Below, piece after piece: positions 36,946 to 47,000 of a DNA stretch of 56,529 bases; the first letter of the stretch is position 1; the number at the start of each line of letters is the position of its first letter. Below the pieces are notes generated by a model that was not told the DNA's origin, did no database searches, and saw only the letters and a list, made by a program, of their open reading frames with translations. The position numbers were made by a program, and so were the translations under genes. The stretch covers positions 1-56,529 of the forward strand of contig JAAETT010000699.1 in NCBI GenBank assembly GCA_024228115.1, in the 5' to 3' direction. Origin of the DNA: a bacterium (GTDB taxonomy: Bacteria; Myxococcota_A; UBA9160; UBA6930).

Positions 36946-37583
36946 GACGTCTTCTCTCCCCCGTTCGGCGCGCTCCCACCGGCCCCGTTGACGTTCGGTT
37001 GCGGCCGTTCCGCCGCCACCACATCCACCAGCCCGTATTCGCGCGCCTCCTCTCCAGAAAGATAGTAATCGCGCTCGGTATCCCGTGCGATCTCTTCCAG
37101 GCTTCGTCCCGTATGATCGGCAAGAATGCCGTTCAACTGATCCCGCATCCGCAGGATCTCCTTGGCCTGGATATCGATATCCGAGGCCTGGCCCTGAGCG
37201 CCTCCCCAGGGTTGATGGATCATCACCCGGGCGTTGGGAAGGGCGTAGCGCTTGCCCTTCGTGCCGGCGGCCAACAGAACGGCACCCATCGAAGCGGCGA
37301 GACCGACGCAGAACGTCGAAACCGCCGGGCGGATGTAGTTCATGGTGTCGTAGATCGCGAGGCCGGCAGAAACCGAGCCCCCCGGCGAATTGATGTAGAG
37401 GCTGACGTCTGCCTCGGGATCATCCGACTCCAGATACAGGAGCTGGGCCACGACGACGTTCGCGATGTCGTCGTGGATCTGTCCACCGAGGAAGATCACG
37501 CGGTCGCGCAGCAACCTGGAATAGATGTCGTAGGCCCGCTCTCCGCGGTGGTCCTGCTCGACTACGATGGGAATCAGCGACAT
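36942..37583 (-). CDS. clpP: ATP-dependent protease subunit ClpP
   Basis: The 213-residue serine peptidase. The catalytic triad is visible: Ser in [11 protein letters not shown], His in [11 protein letters not shown] and Asp in [12 protein letters not shown]. The N-terminal [25 protein letters not shown] is the expected start; ATG 37583 is preceded by GGAAGGGG. The 15-residue C-terminal tail is Asn/Gly-rich and less conserved. It forms the proteolytic chamber for ClpX, encoded next with a four-base overlap; trigger factor is encoded 141 bp upstream. Confidence 0.98.
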
Positions 37584-37724
37584 GGCTCTCCACCCCTTCC
37601 TGGCCCCGAGAGTCAGTGCCCGGAGAGGTCCTTCGGGTTCCAGTCTAACGGGGGGTGGCGGGCGCGGGGGGCCCCATGGAACCAGCGACCGCATCGAGCG
37701 CGCTCAGACGATGCAACTACGGGG

Positions 37725-39041
37725 CTAACTCCCCGCAACCTCTTCGACTTTAGCCCCAGCCAGGAGGAATTCAAGCGCCTTGTCGGAGCGGATCTGGGCC
37801 TTCAGCGCGTCGCCCATGCCCTGCTGCTCGTAAACGCCTCGCAGCCGGTCCGGGTCGATCCCCTGATCCCGGGCCATGCCGTCGATCTTCTCGGTGACCT
37901 CGTCGTCGCTGCTTTCGATCTCCTGGTGGTCGGCAACCGCGTCGAGCAGCAGATGCTCGCGGACATCCCGCTCGGCTTCGGGGCGCCAGCTCTCGGACCA
38001 TTCGCTCAGGCGCTGGTGCAGCTCCTCTTCGGGCATCGACTGGCCGAGCTGCTGGTGCGCCCGCTGCAATTGCTGGTTCAGGCGCCGCTCGATCATGCCG
38101 GGCGGCACATCGAACTCGGTCCGTTCGATCAGGGAATCGATGACGCTGCGTTGCAACGCGTCCTTGGCCTGCCCTTCCCGGCTCTCCGTCAGGTCGCCGC
38201 GCAGCTTCTCGCGCAGGGCGTCCACTCCGTCGAGCTCTTCGTCGACCTCCTTGGCGAAGGCATCGTCGAGATCCGGCACGACCTTGCGCTGCAACTTCGT
38301 CAGCTTGATGTCGAAGGTCGCCGCCTTGCCAGCCACATCCTCCGAGGGATAGTCGTCCGGGAAGGTCACCGAGATCGTTCGTTCCTGCTCGGTTGCCATT
38401 CCTTCCAGCTGATCTTCGAAGCCCGGAATCATCCGGCCGGAGCCGAGCTCGATGGTCGCACCTTCCGCGGTGCCGCCCTCGAAGGCTTCGCCGTCGATCT
38501 TGCCGAGATAGTCAATGGTGAGAAACGAACCATCGGCCGCTTCCGCGCCTTCCGGCTCATCCTCGAAACTCGACCGGCGCTGACGGAGCTGCTCGATCTC
38601 GTTCTCGACCTCTTCGTCGGTCACCTCGATCGGGGGCCGCGTGCCCGGCAATCCGACCAGCTCCGGCAACTCGATCGAAGGCCGCACCTCGATGGTGGCG
38701 GTGTAGGCGAAGGCTTCGCCCTCGACCGGCGCATCCGCCTCGACCTGGGGCTCCGCCACGGGATCGAGGCCCGCCTGCTCGATGGCTTGGGGAAGCGTCT
38801 CGCGCACGAGCTGCTGCTCGAGCTCCTGACCCACCGACGCGCCATACATCTTCTGGAGGACCGGCCGCGGAACCTTGCCCGGCCGGAAGCCGCGCACCCG
38901 AACCGTCTTGCCCAGATCCTTGTACGCCCGGTCGATCGCCTTGCGCACGCGCTTGCTATCCAGCTCGACGCGGAGGGTTCGCAGGATGGGGCTGGTCTCG
39001 GTGGTCTCGACCGCCAGGGACGGTGTCTCGTTCTCGCTCAT
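37725..39041 (-). CDS. tig: Trigger factor (ribosome-associated chaperone)
   Basis: The 438-residue protein binds ribosomal protein uL23 at the exit tunnel and helps nascent chains fold. The ribosome-docking loop is GFRPGKVPRPVLQKMYG, followed by a FKBP-like PPIase domain (TIDYLGKIDGEAFEGGTAEG) and the helical C-terminal chaperone domain. ATG 39041 gives the usual N-terminus, modified by a short Glu/Thr-rich leader (MSENETPSLAVETTETS); the longer open frame would run through tRNA-Leu and is rejected. Standing ahead of clpP and clpX is the conserved bacterial arrangement. Confidence 0.97.
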   Translation of the reverse strand: MSENETPSLAVETTETSPILRTLRVELDSKRVRKAIDRAYKDLGKTVRVRGFRPGKVPRPVLQKMYGASVGQELEQQLVRETLPQAIEQAGLDPVAEPQVEADAPVEGEAFAYTATIEVRPSIELPELVGLPGTRPPIEVTDEEVENEIEQLRQRRSSFEDEPEGAEAADGSFLTIDYLGKIDGEAFEGGTAEGATIELGSGRMIPGFEDQLEGMATEQERTISVTFPDDYPSEDVAGKAATFDIKLTKLQRKVVPDLDDAFAKEVDEELDGVDALREKLRGDLTESREGQAKDALQRSVIDSLIERTEFDVPPGMIERRLNQQLQRAHQQLGQSMPEEELHQRLSEWSESWRPEAERDVREHLLLDAVADHQEIESSDDEVTEKIDGMARDQGIDPDRLRGVYEQQGMGDALKAQIRSDKALEFLLAGAKVEEVAGS

Positions 39042-39071
39042 GGAGTGTCCTCGAGGAAAGGGACGAAAGGG

Positions 39072-39157
39072 TGGTGCCGGGGACAGGACTCGAACCTGCA
39101 CGTCCAAAGAACGGTGGCTCCTAAGGCCACTGCGTCTACCAATTCCGCCACCCCGGC
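39072..39157 (-). tRNA. tRNA-Leu (anticodon TAG)
   Basis: The 86-nt class II tRNA on the minus strand. Acceptor GCCGGGG pairs with CCCCGGC, the D-arm contains TGGCGGAATTGGTAGACGCA, the anticodon stem-loop is GTGGC-CTTAGGA-GCCAC (anticodon TAG), there is a long variable arm, T-arm TTCGAGT, discriminator A and encoded CCA. It lies just upstream of tig. Confidence 0.95.
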
Positions 39158-39308
39158 ACGGCCCGCCAACCGGTGCGCCGGGGGGCCCGGTCATCGGGCG
39201 CAGCGCAGCACCATAGCGGAACCCCCGAGGGAAGTTAACTCCGGCCCATCCTCGAGGCCGCGACAGGTTTGCGTGCGTGGGCCAGGGTACGTACGATCCG
39301 CGTCGCGT

Positions 39309-39384
39309 GGGCGCGTAGCTCAGTTGGCAGAGCAGCGGACTCTTAATCCGCCGGTCGTAGGTTCGAGCCCTACCGCGCTCACCA
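39309..39384 (+). tRNA. tRNA-Lys (anticodon CTT)
   Basis: The 76-nt cloverleaf has acceptor GGGCGCG with CGCGCTC, D-arm AGCTCAGTTGGCAGAGC, anticodon stem-loop GCGGA-CTCTTAA-TCCGC (anticodon CTT), T-arm TAGG-TTCGAGC-CCTA, and encoded CCA. With the TTT isoacceptor at 8257-8332 it covers both lysine codons. Confidence 0.95.
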
Positions 39385-39573
39385 CAAACCCACCGTCGAT
39401 GCTCGGGTTCTCGCCAACCCACCCGAGACCGCACCCGCGGTGAGCCAGAGCTACGGGCGCTCGCCGATCCGAGCGAGGAGATCCGCCGGGATCTCCCCCG
39501 GTTCGAGCGATTGGTTCGCTCGACGTTGAATGCGGGCGGACCTGGACTCAGCCAAGGAACCTGGCCGCGAACG

Positions 39574-40350
39574 CTACGCGCGTTCTTGTTGCTTCTTCCG
39601 GCCGAACAGTCCGAGGCCAAGGCTGCCGGATCCCAACAGCAGCAGGGTTCCGGGCTCCGGCACCGGTATCCATGGCTCTTCGTAGGTATTCACAACCAGC
39701 GTCATTGACACGAACAATGGGAAGTCCCCTTCAAGTGTACTCATGAGTCCGGCCGGAGCGACGAGCTGCACGGTGCCAGCTCCGCCCGCGGTCCGGATGT
39801 CATAGCCGGCCATGGTGAGCACGGCGCCTGGCAGGGTCGCGTTGCCGGTTGTCAACGGGGCACCGTTGATCGTGATCGTGGCGACGCCGGTCGTCCAGAC
39901 CTGCGGATCGATGTAGCGGCCGTAGGGACCAAACCGGAACCGGGTCGAACCGCCGAGGGGCGAGGCCGGAACGACCATGATCGGTGCACCGCGAGACAGC
40001 GCGTTGATGGTTCCGCCGAGCCCGCACGCGCCGCCGAAGCCGCCGCCGCCACCACCGCCCGCACTGAACACGCAGTTCGTGGGAGCCACGATCAACGCGG
40101 TAAGCGCGGAGAGCGGAGGCAACAAGGTCGCGGCCTCGGGGATCCTGGCAGCGGCGGTCCCGAAGGGCGTGGCGCCTAGCGTGATGGTCCCGCCAGCGCC
40201 GCTGCCGGGACCTTTGCCACTCACCGACACAGGCGGGAGGGTTGACAGGGCGAAGCTGAAGCTACCGCCGGTGGTGCCGGCAGCGTTGGCATTGGTGGCC
40301 ATAGCCACAACCAGGGCCATGAGCGAAATCAACTTGACCCAGATGCGCAT
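39574..40350 (-). CDS. PEP-CTERM exported protein 1
   Basis: The 258-residue secreted protein has a signal peptide (MRIWVKLISLMALVVAMATNANA) and a C-terminal PEP-CTERM sorting tail: VPEPGTLLLLGSG, a hydrophobic stretch and basic GRKKQQERA. Such tails are processed by an exosortase, often linked to extracellular polysaccharide. The mature part is rich in Gly, Thr and Ala with a run of eight glycines (SAGGGGGGGGF region) and two Cys. ATG 40350 is chosen for the signal peptide. No exosortase is encoded in the window. Function of the body unknown. Confidence 0.85.
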   Translation of the reverse strand: MRIWVKLISLMALVVAMATNANAAGTTGGSFSFALSTLPPVSVSGKGPGSGAGGTITLGATPFGTAAARIPEAATLLPPLSALTALIVAPTNCVFSAGGGGGGGFGGACGLGGTINALSRGAPIMVVPASPLGGSTRFRFGPYGRYIDPQVWTTGVATITINGAPLTTGNATLPGAVLTMAGYDIRTAGGAGTVQLVAPAGLMSTLEGDFPLFVSMTLVVNTYEEPWIPVPEPGTLLLLGSGSLGLGLFGRKKQQERA

Positions 40351-40596
40351 CGAACGGCTCTCCCGGTTTCTCCGTGGCATACCCCTGGTGGATGTGGCCC
40401 GTTTGCAGCGCGCGTGGCGGAGTTTCAGTCAGCCATGCGGAGTGGGAGGCGCAGCGAGAGTCTTATCCGCGGTGATGGCATCCTGGGATGCGGCGGTGCA
40501 TTCGGGGCGACCGCGACATCCGGCGTTACGTCGGAATGACACGATTCGCCTCCAGCTCCCACATCCCCTCTGGGAAGGGTCCAGAAGGAGCCATCC

Positions 40597-41322
40597 GTGC
40601 CGCTGCGATTCGTCCTGATCCTCGCCCTTGCCCTGATTCCCATTCCTGCTGCTGCGATCACCCTCGTGCCCGTGAGCTGGACCTCGGCTGGCTTCGAGCA
40701 GGGGCCACTCTCTGGGCCGCCGGAAATCGGCGTCTTCTGCAACCCAGGCTGCGGCACAACCGCGGGAGGTTACTTCCCTATCGCCGCCCCGGACCTTTCC
40801 TTCGACCTCGGTGGATTGCAGATGTCGGCGGAGCTGGTGTCGGAGGTCATCGACAACCGCTGGACCTACGGCATCCGAAACATCTCCGTCGCCACGAACG
40901 GAACGCCGACCTCCTGGGACTTCGAGCTCTACATCGACTTCTCAGCAAGCTTCGACGTTCCGGCCAGCCTTTTGGGCTTCTCGACGATCGCGTTCGTGGC
41001 GGGGCCCGCACCCACTGAGCTGACGACGACGGGCTCAGTCCTGGGCCCCGCGCTCCTCTCGACCGGGGCCCCGCACGCGCTCGTCTCGGGAGAGAGCCTC
41101 GACGTGTTCGGGAAGTTCGAGTTCTGGGTCGCTGAGGGTAGGTTTCCGGGGACCGGCGGGAGCTGCGGACGCAGCCAAACCGTCGACCTCTCGGATTGCC
41201 TCATCACGATCGACCTCTTCGAGGTTGTCGCGACTCCCGAGCCGTCTCCCGCCTGGCTCCTCGGGCTGCTTGGAGCGGGCGTGGCCTACCGGAAGCGAGG
41301 CCGTCTCAGCTCCGCCCGATAG
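40597..41322 (+). CDS. PEP-CTERM exported protein 2
   Basis: The 241-residue protein has a signal peptide (PLRFVLILALALIPIPAAA) and a PEP-CTERM-like end, ATPEPSPAWLLGLLGAG then AYRKRGRLSSAR. The mature part is beta-rich with two Cys pairs (FCNPGC; SCGRSQTVDLSDC). The GTG start at 40597 follows AAGGAG at the right distance. It is divergent from PEP-CTERM protein 1 with a 246-bp spacer, so both may answer to the same signal. No enzymatic motif seen. Confidence 0.82.
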   Translation: MPLRFVLILALALIPIPAAAITLVPVSWTSAGFEQGPLSGPPEIGVFCNPGCGTTAGGYFPIAAPDLSFDLGGLQMSAELVSEVIDNRWTYGIRNISVATNGTPTSWDFELYIDFSASFDVPASLLGFSTIAFVAGPAPTELTTTGSVLGPALLSTGAPHALVSGESLDVFGKFEFWVAEGRFPGTGGSCGRSQTVDLSDCLITIDLFEVVATPEPSPAWLLGLLGAGVAYRKRGRLSSAR

Positions 41323-41546
41323 CGCCTGACAGGGAGATGCGCTGCTCAGGGCTCTGCCCTGCACTCTCCTCACCTCGCCGCGTTCGCCTTGGGCGGCACG
41401 CCCTCGTAACTCCGGAAACACGTGAGCATGCCGGGTTCAAGACTGCGATCCGGGACTTTCCACGGGGAGGGCTGTCAGCAACCGCCTCGGAACGGAAACC
41501 CAGGCGCAGATTCCACACGTCCAACCAACCCGGAAGAGGTCCCAAG

Positions 41547-41624
41547 ATGCATTCTTTCCGGTCCGCCACAGCCGCGCTCGTTCTTCTGGTCGCGCTTCCT
41601 GCTGCCGCACAGAGCGCCCTTTGA
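41547..41624 (+). pseudogene. Orphan signal peptide, truncated exported protein
   Basis: A 25-codon frame with an upstream GGAAGAGG encodes MHSFRSATAALVLLVALPAA followed by AQSAL and a stop: a complete signal peptide with an AxA-type cleavage site and nothing after it. It looks like the start of an exported protein lost by frameshift or deletion; the following sequence does not continue it in a convincing way. Confidence 0.5.
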
Positions 41625-42002
41625 CCTCGACCCATGCCTATCGACCTGCGTTCTTGCCCACCTTCCTCGACGCAGCGACGACGGGACCCAGCGAGGGAGA
41701 TTGCCCATGGCACCCAACTGTCTTTGAAGACAGTTGCATCCGAACCATGGAAGCTCATGCTTGTTTTCGAATCGTCTCAAAAAAGGCCTTGACGGCTTTC
41801 CAGAACGTTCTTCTCGTGCATCGGGCTCGTTGTAAATCCATACGCCTCGCCCGCCGAGACGCACGCCTGCAAGCACTTCTCCTCGAGCGAGAATTATCGA
41901 GCATCATGCCTGCGATCTGCATCGACGCACGCTCACAGAAGTCGCCCGAATACCATGTTATGTTGGCTCCACCTCGCCCCGTCGGTCCCTTGGAGTCGAG
42001 TC
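41625..42002. other. Gene-poor stretch between exported-protein debris and HNH gene
   Basis: No convincing frame. It contains the 22-bp palindrome listed separately and is clearly less GC-rich than the flanks in 41740-41960 (for example ATTATCGAGCATCATG). It may be decayed or transferred DNA linked to the HNH gene. Confidence 0.4.
41715..41736. repeat. 22-bp inverted repeat (10-bp arms)
   Basis: CAACTGTCTT-TG-AAGACAGTTG is a perfect 10-bp dyad with a 2-nt centre. No T-run follows on either strand, so it is a weak candidate for a terminator; it could be a protein-binding site or a mobile-element end. Confidence 0.6.
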
Positions 42003-43055
42003 ATGGGCTGTCCTCTCGAAGATCTCGCCAATCAGGAGTTGCTAGTAGCTACGCATGCATTGATTCGGCAGGGCCGCTCGCTCGAAGTCGAGTTGCTCGT
42101 TCACCTCGGTGAGATTGATTCGCGGCGGCTCTACCTCGAAGAAGCGTGCCCTTCGATGTTCGCCTACTGCGTCCAGCACCTGCACTTCTCGGAGGCCGCT
42201 GCCTACAAGCGCATTCGAGCGGCCCGAGCCACTCGAAGCCACCCGGAGCTGCTCGACGCGCTTCGCTGCGGAGAGCTTCATGTGACGGCCGTGAGCCTGC
42301 TGGCAGCGCAACTGACCAAAGAAAGCTGCGGGCCGTTGATACGGGCGGCGAAACACAAGACAGCTGACGAGATCAAGCGATTGTTGGCCGATCGGCAGCC
42401 GAAGCCAGATGTCGCGGATCGTGTACGCCGGGTTCCTTCGCCCCGGCCGACAGGGAACGCTGTTGTGGCCACGGTGGATCGGGCCGGGGAATCGCGACCG
42501 AAGCAGGAGATTGGCATCGGTCCAGGTGTGCGTGCGCCCAGGGGCGGAGCGCCTGAGAGGAAGGCGCGTAGCACGAGCACGCCACTCGGCGGAGAGCGTT
42601 ACCACGTGTCATTCACTGCAAGCGACGAGCTTCACGCACAGCTGCAGGAACTTCGCGCGTTGATGCGCCATCAAATCCCGGATGGTGATCTCGCGAGCAT
42701 CCTGGGACAGGCGGTTGCTCTCTTGCTCGATCAAGTTCGCAAGCAGAAGTTCGCTGCAGTCTCGAAGCCGAAACCCGCTTCCCGCTCCAATCGAGCGCCG
42801 TCCCGGCAGATCCCGGCTGCGATCCGGCGGGCGGTCGCGCACCGGGATCGAGAGCGCTGCAGCTACATCTCTTCGAATGGCCTGCGGTGCGGCACGCAGG
42901 AGTTTCTGGAGTTCCACCACCTCGAGCCCTGGGCCCGAACCGGGACACATTCGATCGATGGCATCGCCCTCCGCTGCCGCGCCCACAACCAGTACGCCGC
43001 TGTCCGTGACTTCGGGGAGGAGCACATGGCGCGCTTTCGGGGGCAGACGAGATGA
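42003..43055 (+). CDS. HNH-endonuclease-domain protein (DUF222/13E12-like)
   Basis: The 350-residue protein has an N-terminal helical domain with FAYCVQHLHFSEAAAYKRIRAAR, a motif shared by large families of multi-copy HNH proteins in Myxococcota and Actinobacteria, a low-complexity linker (residues about 150-205), and a C-terminal HNH domain: CSYISSNGLRCGTQEFLEFHHLEPW...IALRCRAHNQYAA. The two Cys and the HH-x-H-N arrangement are kept. These proteins often spread as selfish or recombination-prone elements. The start at ATG 42003 yields the full helical domain. AT-richer DNA and gene debris upstream suggest transfer. Confidence 0.88.
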   Translation: MGCPLEDLANQELLVATHALIRQGRSLEVELLVHLGEIDSRRLYLEEACPSMFAYCVQHLHFSEAAAYKRIRAARATRSHPELLDALRCGELHVTAVSLLAAQLTKESCGPLIRAAKHKTADEIKRLLADRQPKPDVADRVRRVPSPRPTGNAVVATVDRAGESRPKQEIGIGPGVRAPRGGAPERKARSTSTPLGGERYHVSFTASDELHAQLQELRALMRHQIPDGDLASILGQAVALLLDQVRKQKFAAVSKPKPASRSNRAPSRQIPAAIRRAVAHRDRERCSYISSNGLRCGTQEFLEFHHLEPWARTGTHSIDGIALRCRAHNQYAAVRDFGEEHMARFRGQTR

Positions 43056-43085
43056 GCTGGCCTGCCACCCGAGAGCAGCGACTTC

Positions 43086-43481
43086 CTAGATCTTGCCTAC
43101 GGCCTTGCAGCTGTGAGGGTGACCCGGCGCCGAGTAGGCCTCGAAGCTCGGCCCCACGACGCTCTGGCCCGGTGCCAGGCTGGAGGTCAGCGCGAACTCG
43201 CCGATCTTGCCGCCGTTCAGCCAGATGATCGAACTGCCCGCCGGGAAGGCGACCGTGTCGGTGTTGCGGAACACCATGGCCGGGAACTCGGTCGCGCCCT
43301 GGGTGGTGCAGCTCGCGTGCTTCCACTGGGGCGATGCCGGTCGGAACTGCTTCGCGGGGGCGGCCTGCACGGCCACGTGCCGCGACGCGCGATGGATCTT
43401 GGCGGTTCCGGCCTGGACGGCGGGCGCCAGCGCCAGGCCGGTGAGGGATGCTGCACAGATGAGGGAAAGAAAACGTCGCAT
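43086..43481 (-). CDS. Small secreted protein, unknown function
   Basis: The 131-residue protein has a signal peptide (MRRFLSLICAASLTGLALAP, cleavage after VQA). The mature part is about 110 residues with two Cys (HASCTTQG and HPHSCKAVG) that could form one disulfide bridging a beta domain. ATG 43481 follows AAGGAGTC, which decides the start. No family recognised. It ends 30 bp from the convergent HNH gene. Confidence 0.78.
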   Translation of the reverse strand: MRRFLSLICAASLTGLALAPAVQAGTAKIHRASRHVAVQAAPAKQFRPASPQWKHASCTTQGATEFPAMVFRNTDTVAFPAGSSIIWLNGGKIGEFALTSSLAPGQSVVGPSFEAYSAPGHPHSCKAVGKI

Positions 43482-43615
43482 GATCAAGACTCCTTGTGAT
43501 TTTCGGCGACCCTCCTGGGCCGCTCTCAAATCGGGAGTCGGGCGTCGTTCCAGCGCGGTTCAATCTGTTTGAAGCGACCGGTTGCTACGTTCCGCCTTTT
43601 CGTGAGGCAACCCCT

Positions 43616-44014
43616 GTGAAGACCGCGCTGCCCCTGCTTCTCTCCCTGTTGGCCGCAATCGCCTGCAACACGACCCTCGGCAAGGGAAGTCCGCCGACGA
43701 GCCTTTCCCAGGCGGTCGAGATCTACGCCTCCCAGGGCGGTACCAAGGCCATGGCCCTGGCGGTCGATCCGGAAACTGGGCGTCGCACCTGGGGCGCCTC
43801 CACGGCGCTCCTTCAATCCAGCGCGAACAAGCGCGCGCTCGAGGCCTGCACGAAGAACGTGGCCCGCCTGCGCCTCAACGCGGTTTGCTCTCTTCTCGCC
43901 GTGGGCGACGAGCCGGCCCAGGAGACCGAAGCCGCTTGTTTCTCCGGCACCCTCTCCAAGGCCCGCTGTGAGGCCCAACGCACGTTTGCACCGGGCCGGA
44001 AGAACACGCCTTAG
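43616..44014 (+). CDS. Small lipoprotein, unknown function
   Basis: The 132-residue protein starts at GTG 43616 with a lipoprotein signal (LLSLLAAIAC, lipid Cys at residue 17). The mature part contains a repeatedly helical segment (SQAVEIYASQGGTKAMALAVD) and four further Cys (EACTKN, NAVCSLL, EAACFSG, KARCEAQ), which may form two disulfides. Small Cys-rich lipoproteins of this kind are of unknown function. It converges on the hydantoinase gene, 12 bp away. Confidence 0.75.
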   Translation: MKTALPLLLSLLAAIACNTTLGKGSPPTSLSQAVEIYASQGGTKAMALAVDPETGRRTWGASTALLQSSANKRALEACTKNVARLRLNAVCSLLAVGDEPAQETEAACFSGTLSKARCEAQRTFAPGRKNTP

Positions 44015-44026
44015 ACCCACCGATCC

Positions 44027-47000
44027 TCAGTCCTGTCCGAACCCCCCGCCTCCGGGTGTCTCGACGATCAGCCGGTCGCCTGACTGCAGATCGACCTGTA
44101 CGCGGCCACCGAGTGCTTCGAGGCTCCCGTCCGAACGCTGCACCGCGTTTCGTCCGGGCTTTCCCGACTTCCCGCCCTCGAGCCCGTAGGGCGCACGCAC
44201 ACGCCGCTCCGTGAGCAGGGAGACCGTCACCGGCTCCGTGAATTCGAGCTCCCGCACGAGTCCGTCACCGCCCGGCCAACGCCCCGCGCCTCCCGATCCC
44301 TTTCGCAACGCGAAACGCCGCAGACGCACCGGGTAGCGCGTCTCCAGAATCTCCGGATCGGTGATGCGGGTATTCGTCATGTGGACGTGCACCCCGGATG
44401 CGCCGCGGAAGCCGCGCCCGGCGCCCGCCCCTCCGCCCAGGGTTTCGTAGTAGCCGAAGCGCTCGCCCCCGAACGCCAGGTTGTTCATCGTTCCCTGGCT
44501 GGCGGCCACCTGGCCGATGGCGCCGAGCAGCACGTCCACCACCCGTTGGGAGGTCTCCACGTTGCCGCCGACGACCGCCCTGCCGGGCGGAGGATCGAGC
44601 AGGGAACCGGGCGGGATGTGCAGCCGAACCGGCGCCAGGCAGCCGCCGTTCAACGGGATCCGCTCGGCGACCAGGCAACGCAGCACGTAGAGGACAGCGG
44701 ATTCGACCACCGCCCGCGGCGCGTTCAGGTTCCCATCGACCGCCGCGCCGGTGCCTGCGAAATCGATCGTGAGGGTTTCCCCGTCCACGCCAAGGGTGGC
44801 ACAGAGGGGCGTCCCATCATCGAGCGCGTCCTCGAAATGATGTTCACCGTCCGCCAGCTTGCCGATCTCGTGGGCGACCTTGCCCCCTGCGGCCGCCTGC
44901 AGCTGGTCCATCGTCACCAGGACGGGTTCGAGGCCGACTTCCGCGACCATGCGCAGGAGCAGCGCATCGCCAGCACGATTGGCGGCGACCATGGCCTCGA
45001 GATCCGCCAGGTTGTCATCCGGATTCCGGGCGGGGTAGCGCGCCTCGGCCAGCCTGCGACGAACGCCCTGCTCGTCGAAATGTCCACCTCGAACCAGATG
45101 GAACGGCTCGAGCACCACACCTTCCTCTTCGAGGTTGCGCGAATCAGCGGGCATCGAGCCCGGCGTCTTGCCCCCGAGATCGGCGTGGTGCCCGCGGCTG
45201 GCGACGAAAAACCTCAGCACGTCATCGACGAACACGGGGGAGACGACGGTGACGTCCGGCAGGTGCGAACCCCCTGCCGAGGGATCGTTCGTCACCAGCG
45301 CATCGCCCGGCAGGAGCTCCGGAAGTGCGGCCTTCACGGCCCGCACGGTCGCGCCCATCGCGCCCAGGTGGACGGGGATATGCGGCGCGTTGGCGACGAG
45401 CCCACCTTGGGTATCGAAGACGGCGCAGGAGTAGTCGAGACGCTCCTTGATGTTGGTCGAGACCGAGGTGTTGCGAAGCACGGCACCCATCTGTTCCGCG
45501 ATCGACATGAAACGGTGGCCGAAGACTTCGAGGCGAACCGGGTCGGCGATGGAGAGATCTTCGCGGCGGGGGCCTGCTGCCTGGTGGCCCCGATCGCTCA
45601 AGACGAGGAGGCCGCCCTCCCCCACCTCGGCCCGGAAGCCCGGCTCCAGCACGATCGTTCCCGTCCCTTCGAGAAGGACCGCTGGGCCTTCCAGGCAGGC
45701 GCCGCAAGGCAATGCGTCGCGATCATAGACGGGCGTCCGCGCCCAGCCCGTACCCGCGAACCACACCTCGTCCTCACGTAGCGGCGCGACGTCCTCCGCC
45801 CAGGGAGGTGCTGCGAGCAGGGTCTCCGGAATCGGCTCCGCAACGGATGCGCGTACCCGGGCCGTGACGACCTCGATCCCTCGCCCGGGCCGCGCGTAGC
45901 CGAAACGAAGTTCGTGGAGTTCGGTGAACGCGTCCGCCCAGCTCTTCCCTTCGCTCGGGGTCGGGACCGGCAAGGGCGTCTCGGTCCCGACATAGCGAAG
46001 TTCGAGCAGGCGTTCGAAGCGGATTTCTCCCGGCGCCGCGCCTTCCTCCGCCAGGCTGCCGTGCGCGTCCTCCTGCAAGGCGTCGAGCAGCGCAGCACAT
46101 TCGAGAGGTGCCGCCCCACTCGCCGCATCGAGCGGCAGCCTTCCCGCGTCGCGCTGACGATCACAGACCAACTCGGCCACGCCGATCCCATACGCCGAGA
46201 GCACGCCTGCCAGGGGATGCAGGAGAACCCGCTCGATCCCGAGCCGCCGCGCCACAGCGCAGACGTGTTGCCCCGCGGCGCCACCGAAACCCACCAGGGC
46301 GAAATCCCGCGGGTCGACACCCCGAACCACCGACACCTCCGCGATGGCCTGGGCCATGCTGGCATTGGCGATCTCCAGGAACCCTGCAGCGATCTCGACC
46401 GGTGTGCGCGCATGCCCCGCAGCTTCGAGCTCGACTCGAAGGGCCTCGAAGGCCGCCTCGACCGGCGCGCGGTGGAGCCTGAACGGGAAACGATCGGATC
46501 GGAGCCGCCCGAGGAAGTAGTTCACATCGGTGATCGCCAGCTCCCGGGCGCCCGGATCCCCATAACAAAGGGGGCCGGGCCTGGCGCCAGCGCTCTCGGG
46601 CCCGACGGTCTGGCGAAAGCCGTCGAAGCGGCAGAGCGAACCGCCGCCTGCCGCGACCGTATGCACGCGGAGCATCGGCGCGCGCACGCGAAGGCCCGCA
46701 ACCTGGGTCTCGAACGCACGGTCCAGCTCGGGGCCGTCGATCAGCGAGACATCGGTGGAGGTCCCCCCCATGTCGAAGCCGATGGCGCGGGGAGAGCCGG
46801 CGGCCCGCGCCACTTCGCGCGCCCCCACCACGCCGCCCGCCGGTCCGCTCAAGAGCGCACCGGGCCCGCGGAAATGCTCGGGATCGGTGAGCCCACCCGA
46901 GGACTGCATGAAACGCAAGCGCGAGCCGGGCAGTGCCTCGGCCAGCGTATCGACGTGGGCCCGAAGGAGCGGAGTGAGATAGGCATCGGCGCAAGCCGTC

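Noticed and set aside
36999-39443. An 814-codon forward open frame
   Set aside because: It is antisense to clpP and tig and runs through the tRNA-Leu gene. In GC-rich DNA the antisense frame of real genes often stays open; the product has no domain and is His/Arg/Leu-biased.
41715-41736. Rho-independent terminator
   Set aside because: The dyad is strong but has no T-tract on either strand and no gene ends just before it.
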